Shown: piece by piece, positions 6,968 through 13,639 of the stretch
How the letters are laid out: every line of letters begins with the position of its first letter
Numbering within the stretch: the stretch's first letter is position 1
IMG/VR virus record: IMGVR_UViG_3300015198_000001
Span: 1 to 63,089 of that record
DNA: 63,089 nucleotides
Strand: one strand, 5' to 3'
Source of the DNA: a virus
Position numbers and translations under genes: made by a program
The notes under the pieces: model-generated
Databases searched by the model: none
What the model saw: only the letters and a program-made list of their open reading frames with translations
Told to the model about the DNA's origin: nothing

Positions 6968-7957
6968 ATGCCCGCAAATGTCGAAACGATGATGTACACG
7001 GGATCGAAGCCCTGGCATGGTCTGGGAGTTGCCGTCGAGGGAGCCCAGCACGCAGCCAGCGCGATCAAGGCGGCTGGGCTGGATTGGAACGTCGAGAAGC
7101 GCGACCTGTACGCAGCTGGAGCGGCGGGTCAGACTGCACAGCTGGTCGGGGACTACAAGGCAATTGTCCGCGTCTCGGACGAGAAGGCCCTGGGCATCGT
7201 GGGGAAGCGGTACCAGCCTTTCCAAAACGTTGAGGCCTTCGACTTTTTCGACGGCGTGGTGGGCGAGCATGCGGCAATGTACGAAACGGCTGGCAGCCTG
7301 GACGACGGTCGGCGCATCTTTTTGCTCGCCAAGCTCCCCTCCTCGATCAAGGTGACGCGGGATGACGTGGTGGACAAGTACCTCCTCCTGTCCAATACCC
7401 ACGACGGCAGCGGTGCGATCCGCATGCACTACACCCCGATCCGGGTTGTGTGCCAGAACACCCTGAACGCGGCGATGCGCGGTTTCAACACCAAGGATGG
7501 TGTGTCCATTCGCCACACCAAGAACGCCCGCCAGAAGATCGACGAGGCCAAATCGGTGCTTGGGCTTGCCAACAGGTATTACGATGTTCTTGGCGAAACT
7601 TTCAAGGCCCTTGCGCAAACCAAGTACACCGTCAAGCAGTCAATCGCACTGGTCAATCACCTCTTCCCCAGCTCGGAGGAAGAGATCGCCACCCGCACCA
7701 AGAACAACCGAGAAGCAGCCCTGAATTTGATGGAGAACGGCGTGGGACAGAAGAAGATCGAAGGAACGGCGTGGGCGGCTTACAACGGGATCACCGAGTA
7801 CTCTGACCACCACCGCTCCACCCGCGTCAGCGAGGGTGGCAACGAGGCCGAGAGCCGCCTGACCGCCAACTGGTTTGGGTCGGGGCGGGTGCTGAAGCAG
7901 AAAGCCTGGGATTTTATCGCGGAGCAGACCGGGCTGAAGCTTCAGGCGGCTGCCTAA
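6968..7957 (+). CDS. DUF932 phage/plasmid-like protein
   Basis: A 329-residue protein of the DUF932 (TIGR03299-like) family found in phages and plasmids. The family opening is clear: MPANVETMMYTGSKPWHGLG (residues 1-20), then VGDYKAIVRVSDEKALGIVG, RYQPFQN, and LSNTHDGSGAIRMHYTPIRV with VCQNTL. The biochemical role of the family is unknown; in plasmids such proteins sit near replication or anti-restriction genes. It is the largest gene of the early island, has its own promoter and AAAGGAG site, and is closed by a strong terminator. Confidence 0.85.
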   Translation: MPANVETMMYTGSKPWHGLGVAVEGAQHAASAIKAAGLDWNVEKRDLYAAGAAGQTAQLVGDYKAIVRVSDEKALGIVGKRYQPFQNVEAFDFFDGVVGEHAAMYETAGSLDDGRRIFLLAKLPSSIKVTRDDVVDKYLLLSNTHDGSGAIRMHYTPIRVVCQNTLNAAMRGFNTKDGVSIRHTKNARQKIDEAKSVLGLANRYYDVLGETFKALAQTKYTVKQSIALVNHLFPSSEEEIATRTKNNREAALNLMENGVGQKKIEGTAWAAYNGITEYSDHHRSTRVSEGGNEAESRLTANWFGSGRVLKQKAWDFIAEQTGLKLQAAA

Positions 7958-7993
7958 AAAAAAGGGGGCTGGGAAAACTAGGCCCCCTTTTTT
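7958..7993 (+). terminator. Rho-independent terminator, probably bidirectional
   Basis: Starting one base after the DUF932 stop, AAAAAAGGGGGC (7958-7969) pairs with GCCCCCTTTTTT (7982-7993) around a 12-base loop. The A and T tracts on both sides allow termination in either direction. Confidence 0.9.
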
Positions 7994-8035
7994 AGCACTT
8001 CTCAACCACGCTTATTCATACAAAAAGGACTTGAC

Positions 8036-8299
8036 ATGGGGAGACATAGTTTGGACGGTATGATCGAGCTGACTGACGAAGACACCGCCTTGCGCTGGCA
8101 CCTGTCTCACAATCACTACCCGGCGCTTCCGCTGACCCTCCTGCCCGTCGCCAAAGCAGCCATCGAAGCGGGGCGAGAAGACGACTTCGACCGCCTGATC
8201 AAGCTGCCCGGTGGCATTACGTGGCGCGGTGGACGATCTAGCGTCGAGGCAGGTAAGCTCATCGAGACAATGCACCTAGACAGTTTTTTGGGCGGATAG
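8036..8299 (+). CDS. Hypothetical protein (87 aa)
   Basis: ATG 8036 follows an AAAGGA site. First gene of a four-gene run (8036-9315). Contains a helical centre (residues 38-68) and a GGITWRGGRSS turn. A TTGACA overlaps its start but cannot be its own promoter. No family recognised. Confidence 0.55.
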   Translation: MGRHSLDGMIELTDEDTALRWHLSHNHYPALPLTLLPVAKAAIEAGREDDFDRLIKLPGGITWRGGRSSVEAGKLIETMHLDSFLGG

Positions 8300-8307
8300 G
8301 CCATTAA

Positions 8308-8577
8308 ATGGACAAGCTAAAAGTACCTACCGTTTTCGACCCCGATGAAACCCTAGCGTTAAAGGTGGCGGCAGCAAAGATGATCTATGCGCTAGCCATT
8401 AACACAGATAACAAGCAAATTAACGAAGCCCTAGAAGTAGCACTTCTACTCGCTGACACGGTATTGATGTTCAACCAACACTTGACGCAGGGTGGCAAAC
8501 TGCCCAAGAAGTGGCGACGTGATAAGCGTACAGCCAGAGCCCGAGCAGACGCCGACGCTGGCATAGAGCTGGACTAG
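8308..8577 (+). CDS. Hypothetical helical protein (89 aa)
   Basis: Eight bases after the previous gene. Residues 15-60 are amphipathic helices (Ala/Leu rich) and the tail is basic then acidic (WRRDKRTARARADADAG). It could bind nucleic acid through the basic patch, but there is no recognised domain. Confidence 0.55.
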   Translation: MDKLKVPTVFDPDETLALKVAAAKMIYALAINTDNKQINEALEVALLLADTVLMFNQHLTQGGKLPKKWRRDKRTARARADADAGIELD

Positions 8578-8591
8578 AAAAGGAACACAAG

Positions 8592-8903
8592 ATGACTGAC
8601 GAAGAAAAGAGAGCTACTGAAGCGCTGTTCCTGGGTGGCTTGATACAGGAGGAAGCAAAGAGCAGAGGCATGACCGTTCCTGAGTTTTTCCAGGCGCTTT
8701 GCCTTCCATGGACCAGGAGGAGGCGGCATGTATGCGATATCAAGGAGCGGGAGCTGTACGCACGGGCAGTGGCTAAGGCAGAGCAGGATCTATTTTCTCA
8801 GCCTCTGGCCTACAAGTGCAATAGCTGTCCCATGGTATTTGCCACTAGTGACAAGCGCAACGCACACAGCGCAACGCACGGGGTCCAAGATGGACCGACG
8901 TAA
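8592..8903 (+). CDS. C2H2 zinc-finger protein (103 aa)
   Basis: The C-terminal part holds one classical finger: YKCNSCPMVFATSDKRNAH then SATH (about residues 74-96), with exact C-X2-C-X12-H-X3-H spacing and the conserved aromatic and Phe positions. The hydrophobic Leu position is Arg. The N-terminal 70 residues are helical with a basic stretch (PWTRRRRH). A single finger plus basic arm suggests DNA or protein binding, perhaps as an early regulator. It overlaps the next gene by 14 bases. Confidence 0.65.
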   Translation: MTDEEKRATEALFLGGLIQEEAKSRGMTVPEFFQALCLPWTRRRRHVCDIKERELYARAVAKAEQDLFSQPLAYKCNSCPMVFATSDKRNAHSATHGVQDGPT

Positions 8904-9315
8904 ACTTTTTGGGGAAGAGCGGGCGGCGCGGGGTCCAAGGGGACTAGCTCACCTTGAGGTGAAAGAGAACGACAAGACCGCGATCCATGGCCCCGACCTA
9001 AGAAGGCTCTGGCGTTGGCTGGCTCTCCTCCAGGAACAGGGTACTGTGCGTAGCCCAGCTGGTAAATTTATCCTCGTGGTACTCGACACGAAGGACGAGA
9101 TCCTGGTATCGGGAACAAAGACGGTTGACGGGTTCCGGTTTTTTACCTGTACTCGTTGCCCTGCGGCGACTACGGAACACGGCAATTCCAAAATGCTAGG
9201 TGCGTGGCCCCCTCCTGCTGGCTGGTCCATGATGGCAGCACCGGAAGCAGCCAAGCCCATGCGGCTTAGACACTATAACATCTTGGCTCTAGTTTGTAAA
9301 AACTGTGTCCCCTAA
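8890..9315 (+). CDS. Hypothetical zinc-ribbon-like protein (141 aa)
   Basis: ATG 8890 overlaps the end of the zinc-finger gene; the frame is open upstream, but that would be in the shadow of the upstream gene. Two cysteine pairs (FTCTRCP around residue 80 and VCKNC at the C-terminus) could form one zinc site. The centre is alpha/beta (KFILVVLDTKDEILVSGTK). It ends 14 bases from the stop of the minus-strand GH5 gene, and no terminator was seen between the two convergent genes. Confidence 0.5.
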   Translation: MDRRKLFGEERAARGPRGLAHLEVKENDKTAIHGPDLRRLWRWLALLQEQGTVRSPAGKFILVVLDTKDEILVSGTKTVDGFRFFTCTRCPAATTEHGNSKMLGAWPPPAGWSMMAAPEAAKPMRLRHYNILALVCKNCVP

Positions 9316-9329
9316 GCCGTGAGCGCCGA

Positions 9330-12239
9330 CTAGGGAACGGGCTGGCTGTCCAGTCTTTTATCAAGCAGCCATTGCCGGGTCGCCGTGCCAAAATTAGTAG
9401 GCTGGGTGAGGGCTGCATCGCTGAACAGATCGGGCGACCACGTTTGGGTCTGAGCCCAGGCAAACCAACCAATAGGCGGATGCAGAGAGCCTTCGCTTGG
9501 CTCCAGTAACTGCCGCAGGGAGGGTGGGGTCGAGGTGGTGGTGGCCCAGGTATTGGTGGCACTGGAGGGGTCGGTGTTATCGCCCCATTCAGTCATCATA
9601 ACTGCCTGCCCGCTGGCGAGACCTTGGCTGATCTGGTCCCGATTTGAAGAATAAGATTCCCACTGACTCCGATAGGCGTGAAGTGCATAGGCCAGATTGG
9701 TGCCAGTCAATGGGCTCGCCGTTGCCTCGCCTACCCAGGCGCTGTAAAAGGGAGTTGGCACAACGACGATATTGTTAGCTCCGGCTGCTCGAATAGCGTT
9801 GACCGTCTCCTGAATGATCGGCTTTTGAACTGCCCACGACCCAGATCCACCCGCGTAGGGGCCAACGTCTTCGCTTTCATTCCACAATTCAAAGATCACC
9901 TGTGGATGGTTTGCCCACTGCGAGCGCGCCATCCTAGACCAGAAATCAAGCATGCGTGCGTGACGCAAAGGGTGTTGCGCGGGGCCGAAGTCAAAGTCAG
10001 TGACTACTACGTAGAGCTTGGCGTCTACCGCAGCCTGAATAGCAGGATCCATAACCTTAGATTTCCAGTCGTTGAAGTTGCTCAGCGCCTGGGCGGGCGT
10101 GTAATCGATACTCATATATTGCCACCAGAGAAAGTTGTCCGGGTAAACAGCACCAACACTATAATCAGTCACGGTCGCGCCAGTGAATGGCTGAGTGCTG
10201 CCGCTGGTCCCGAACTCGCCAATGTAAAGCCACTGATTGCTCATTGCGTCGGTTGAAGGAACGGTCAAGCTAGTTCCAGATGGCCCGCCATTCCACGTGT
10301 ATGACGGTCCAGCGCCTGAAGCAAATGTATTGCGATAAAGGTGCATATCGTTGCCATTACCGTAACCAGAAACCACGTCACCAAGCGCGTAGGTGCCTAG
10401 ATTCCAAGCGGCCCCACGATCTGCGCGCCAATTGATCTTTACCGCACGGTAACGACTCCCGCCAAAAGTAGCTACTGCACCTTCAATCGATACGGCATTA
10501 GCCATCCAGGCACTGAAGGTGACGGTGTCAGGCATTGCGTATGGCCTGTTTTCGATTGTGTAAAGCCGTTTCGGGTCTACACAGGGGAAACGCTCGAACG
10601 CAAGGCGGATTGCAGTTGGATACCATTTGTTGCCGGTAGCGTCAGTCTGCGAAGCCAGATGTACATATTGTGGCACCGTCATCGGCAAGTAAGTACCTGG
10701 GTTGGCCTTATCGCCATAAACCATTCCCATCCCCATTGTAGCGACTCCGCGCAGTATTACTTTATTGCCATGTGGATCGAGCAGCATGCCACCAGTGATC
10801 TGAAGTGCTGGCGGGCCGAGACCGCCAACGCTAGCTGAGGCTGTAACGGTGACAGAGACAGAGGCGGTCTTAGTGGCGTCTGCCCGACTGGTCGCAACAA
10901 CGTGGCAAGTGGCCGGATTAGGCACCATTAACGGCGCTGTGTACTGACCACCCGAGCTAACTGCGCCGCATACAGGTCCCTCCTGTAAAACCCAGTTAAC
11001 GGTAGTGTCGGAAGAGCCGCTGACGAGAGCACTAAATTGTAACGCTGCCCCAGCAATGATATTAGGTGAGATTGAAACGGAAACAGCGGGTGGCGGTGCA
11101 CTCGCAACCTCAACGAATCGCCATAACCCGGCGAGGCCATTAGGAGAAACAATCACGTAGTTCATTCCATCAAAGGTGACCGCAGTGTGCTTAGCTCCAT
11201 TGCTCATTGTAGCGGGGATCGGGTCTGTGATCCACGTCTTATCGTTGCTGACCGCCGCATGGGCGAGTGCAGCTCCCCAGCTGCCATTAGTAGCCCAACC
11301 AAACGAGGTGTAAAGAGTGCTCGGCGTTCCAACTACGCCATTTTTATTGCCGCCGAGAATGTTGCTCCATGTCGCCCCGCCATCTGCCGTTTTATAGACG
11401 CCCCCGGTCGCACCAATATAAGCTACGCTATTGCCTGCATTGAAGAGCTGAGAGTTACCGTGGAAATGCTCGAAGGTGGCAGCCTGTGTCCAGCTCGCTC
11501 CCCCGTTTGAAGTGTGCCAAACACCTTTGGTGTTGCTAGTCCACTGAGAAATAGATACCCAATTAGTCCGTGTCGTAGCTGCAACGCCGGTATCAATGAA
11601 GAAAAGGTATAGCGAAGTGCCAACTCCAGGAGGTGTAGGCACGATCTTCCAGGTGCTTCCGCCGTCGATTGACTCAGCAGCCTCAGAGGTACCGTGGAAT
11701 CCAGTGATGAGGTGTGTACCGTCATATGGATCTACTTCAAGGCTGTAAGGATCCTGGCCATTAAGATAGCCATCGGCAAAATACGGGAACGATGTTTTTA
11801 CCCAGTTAACGCCACCATCAATGGACTTAAAAATGCCGGTCTGAGTGCCATAGCCGGAGACGGTCCACAGTGTTGGCGCTGTAGCTGGATTGCGCGCTTT
11901 GTTGGTGTCGATGGCCAGCGCCCAGGGTCGGCCAAAATCAAGGACAGTGCCGTTAGTTCCTGTGCTGATTTTGCTCCAGTTAACGCCGTAGTCGGTTGAT
12001 TTCCATATTCCCTGGTAATCAATTGAAGCGTATAGATCGCTCTGACGGGCCGGGTCCACAACGACAACCTGCACGCCGTAGTTATTGTTGGTTCCACCAA
12101 AATTGGGGCTGAGGTTCATCCCTGCCGGGGTCACATTTGTCCAGACACCCACCGGGGTGCTGGTCGATGCGGGAGAAGCGGGGGCAAATAGGCTTGTGGC
12201 AGAGATAGCAACTGCTAGTAGAAAAGAACGTAATGTCAT
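9330..12239 (-). CDS. Secreted GH5 cellulase-like protein with BNR propeller and Ig-like domain
   Basis: 969 residues in four parts. Residues 1-24 are a signal peptide (LLAVAISATSLFAPASPAS). Residues 30-375 hold sialidase/sortilin-type propeller blades with repeated S-X-D-G-G-X-X-W boxes (SIDGGVNW, SIDGGSTW, TSNGGASW, TADGGATW). Residues 380-470 are an Ig-like module with a SSGGQYTAP turn. From about 480 there is a GH5-like (beta/alpha)8 domain interrupted by a probable small binding module. The likely catalytic glutamates are E788 (ELWNE, acid/base) and E884 (MMTEWG, nucleophile). It probably cleaves beta-glucan or host exopolysaccharide outside the cell. AAGGAG precedes the ATG. The signal peptide argues against a virion tail protein, although a virion role is not excluded. 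Confidence 0.75.
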   Translation of the reverse strand: MTLRSFLLAVAISATSLFAPASPASTSTPVGVWTNVTPAGMNLSPNFGGTNNNYGVQVVVVDPARQSDLYASIDYQGIWKSTDYGVNWSKISTGTNGTVLDFGRPWALAIDTNKARNPATAPTLWTVSGYGTQTGIFKSIDGGVNWVKTSFPYFADGYLNGQDPYSLEVDPYDGTHLITGFHGTSEAAESIDGGSTWKIVPTPPGVGTSLYLFFIDTGVAATTRTNWVSISQWTSNTKGVWHTSNGGASWTQAATFEHFHGNSQLFNAGNSVAYIGATGGVYKTADGGATWSNILGGNKNGVVGTPSTLYTSFGWATNGSWGAALAHAAVSNDKTWITDPIPATMSNGAKHTAVTFDGMNYVIVSPNGLAGLWRFVEVASAPPPAVSVSISPNIIAGAALQFSALVSGSSDTTVNWVLQEGPVCGAVSSGGQYTAPLMVPNPATCHVVATSRADATKTASVSVTVTASASVGGLGPPALQITGGMLLDPHGNKVILRGVATMGMGMVYGDKANPGTYLPMTVPQYVHLASQTDATGNKWYPTAIRLAFERFPCVDPKRLYTIENRPYAMPDTVTFSAWMANAVSIEGAVATFGGSRYRAVKINWRADRGAAWNLGTYALGDVVSGYGNGNDMHLYRNTFASGAGPSYTWNGGPSGTSLTVPSTDAMSNQWLYIGEFGTSGSTQPFTGATVTDYSVGAVYPDNFLWWQYMSIDYTPAQALSNFNDWKSKVMDPAIQAAVDAKLYVVVTDFDFGPAQHPLRHARMLDFWSRMARSQWANHPQVIFELWNESEDVGPYAGGSGSWAVQKPIIQETVNAIRAAGANNIVVVPTPFYSAWVGEATASPLTGTNLAYALHAYRSQWESYSSNRDQISQGLASGQAVMMTEWGDNTDPSSATNTWATTTSTPPSLRQLLEPSEGSLHPPIGWFAWAQTQTWSPDLFSDAALTQPTNFGTATRQWLLDKRLDSQPVP

Positions 12240-12279
12240 AAAAAGCTCCTTGTGGTAGGCTTTGATTTTCTTTGTTTTC

Positions 12280-12546
12280 TTAAGGTGCGGGCTCGCCCGG
12301 CTTGGCGTTGGTCAAGATGGCTGCTTTAATACCGGCCCAGCCAGTACCGTTGGCTACAGACTCAAACGTCCCCTTCAGCGCTTGCCCGGTCGATGCCATC
12401 ATTATGAACATACACAACGAACTAAAAGCAGTTGCTACCTCAGAAGTCATGCCAAAATGAACTGCGTAAAGAAAGCCGCTCAGCATCATAAAACATGCAA
12501 TGAGTACGGTTAAAACGGTTCTCCAAGCGGTCGGAACAGGGGTCAT
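12280..12546 (-). CDS. Small two-helix membrane protein, possible holin
   Basis: 88 residues with two hydrophobic segments (about residues 10-28 and 36-54) and a polar C-terminus ending KPGEPAP. This is the build of class II holins. GGAGAG lies upstream of the ATG. It is just upstream of the GH5-like gene on the same strand. No endolysin was found in the window, so the lysis role is inferred only from shape. Confidence 0.45.
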   Translation of the reverse strand: MTPVPTAWRTVLTVLIACFMMLSGFLYAVHFGMTSEVATAFSSLCMFIMMASTGQALKGTFESVANGTGWAGIKAAILTNAKPGEPAP

Positions 12547-12619
12547 AGGTTTCTCTCCAAGTCAAAAGATTAGGATGGAGGGCTTCCCGGCTCGTCAGGA
12601 GCAAAAAAAATCAAAGATC

Positions 12620-12648
12620 TTGACATCTAAAACCAGCTGGGCTATACC
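12620..12648 (+). promoter_or_regulatory. Sigma-70 promoter giving a leaderless start
   Basis: TTGACA (12620-12625), 17-base spacer ending GGGC, TATACC (12643-12648). Six bases separate the -10 box from ATG 12655, so transcription should begin at or next to the start codon. The GGGCTATACC part also resembles the phage motif GCGCTATAMT. Confidence 0.65.
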
Positions 12649-12654
12649 TTGTGC

Positions 12655-12852
12655 ATGACGACGACGGTGGAAGTGACCAACATGACGCTGGCAGCTGGAA
12701 CGGTCTTCTACACCGAGGCTCCAGATGGCACCCTGGAGCTGACCGGCCCGATGGTTTACGATACCAAGGTCGAGGTCGTCGCCTGTGGCGAAGTTTGGAA
12801 CGTCTACACCAGCAACGGTGTGCTCATCTACGTCAAAGCAGAGGAGGAGTAA
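12655..12852 (+). CDS. Hypothetical small beta-rich protein (65 aa)
   Basis: Likely leaderless; in-frame TTG 12649 and ATG 12682 are alternatives. The sequence alternates hydrophobic and polar residues (TTTVEVTNMTLAAGTVFY; VEVVACGEVWNVYTSNGV), consistent with a small beta-barrel. It ends KAEEE, where AGGAGG for the next gene overlaps. Function unknown. Confidence 0.5.
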   Translation: MTTTVEVTNMTLAAGTVFYTEAPDGTLELTGPMVYDTKVEVVACGEVWNVYTSNGVLIYVKAEEE

Positions 12853-12854
12853 CA

Positions 12855-13277
12855 ATGTCTCAGCCATCCTGGGTGCTGCTCGATGCGACTGACTTTTACG
12901 CCATCTTCCATGACTCGACCGGGATCTACACGGAAGAGGCTGAGATCACTGAGGAGAGTCGGGCACGTAGCTTTACTGTGTACCGTTTTCCACTTGACAG
13001 GCTCAAGCTTGTCGGTGGGCACCTCGTCAGTGAGAAATATAGTCGTGACTGGCCCCATTCACTGGCAAGCTATACGGAGTGGTTTGCCGGGAGTTTGTCG
13101 GTGGTTGCCAAGTCAATCGGTGGCGAGAAGAGCAAGCTGATTGAAGCGCTGTGCAGCCCTGATCCGTTCAGGCGTTTTTGGGCATATCACGCAATCGGTG
13201 GCTACCACGGGTTTACCAATTTTGACAGCTACCCGATCCAAAGAAACGAACGAGAGCTGGGAAAGCGATGGAGCTAA
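12855..13277 (+). CDS. Hypothetical protein (140 aa)
   Basis: ATG 12855 follows a GAGGAGGAG site at the end of the upstream gene; the frame is open further up but in its shadow. Mixed alpha/beta, with several aromatic residues towards the C-terminus (FRRFWAYHAIGGYHGF). Second gene of a three-gene plus-strand island between minus-strand structural genes. No family recognised. Confidence 0.55.
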   Translation: MSQPSWVLLDATDFYAIFHDSTGIYTEEAEITEESRARSFTVYRFPLDRLKLVGGHLVSEKYSRDWPHSLASYTEWFAGSLSVVAKSIGGEKSKLIEALCSPDPFRRFWAYHAIGGYHGFTNFDSYPIQRNERELGKRWS

Positions 13278-13279
13278 AA

Positions 13280-13639
13280 ATGAGCCACGAAGACAAGGTC
13301 TTTACGCTGATCACCTATCACCCTTCTGTTATCTACTTCCGGCGCGAGAAGTTTCGCGACTCAAGGTTTGAGTACCGGGAAGGGCTTACATTTGCTGAGG
13401 TAGAGCTAGATGTTATCGCCACCATGTTGAACGGCAAGGATGAGGAGAGCCCCCGCTTTATCATCCAGTACCAGGGGAGGGCAATGGCATCGCACAATAG
13501 CGATAGCGGTGAGGGCTACAACGGACCAGACTCACGCTTTGATCTGGAACCCGAAGATCCCGGGCATAATGCCGCTATGGAGGCACTTGCGACGGACCTT
13601 GATCTGATTTTTGCTCGTGGAAAAGAGGCTGTCGCTTGA
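13280..13639 (+). CDS. Hypothetical protein (119 aa)
   Basis: ATG 13280 lies six bases after GGAG; ATG 13268 is an in-frame alternative. Predicted alpha/beta (KVFTLITYHPSVIYF) with an acidic C-terminus. Its last 65 bases overlap, tail to tail, the end of the minus-strand head-morphogenesis gene. No terminator is visible between the convergent genes. Confidence 0.5.
   Translation: MSHEDKVFTLITYHPSVIYFRREKFRDSRFEYREGLTFAEVELDVIATMLNGKDEESPRFIIQYQGRAMASHNSDSGEGYNGPDSRFDLEPEDPGHNAAMEALATDLDLIFARGKEAVA

Noticed and set aside
6896-7618. 240-codon minus-strand frame opposite the DUF932 gene
   Set aside because: A shadow of the clear DUF932 frame; no family resemblance, and the terminator and promoter fit the plus strand.
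8030-8036. TTGACA at the start of the gene at 8036
   Set aside because: It overlaps the start codon itself, so it cannot be that gene's -35 box, and no -10 box follows at 16-18 bases.
9678-10256. 192-codon plus-strand frame opposite the GH5 gene
   Set aside because: It lies wholly inside the GH5 domain on the other strand and shows no motif.
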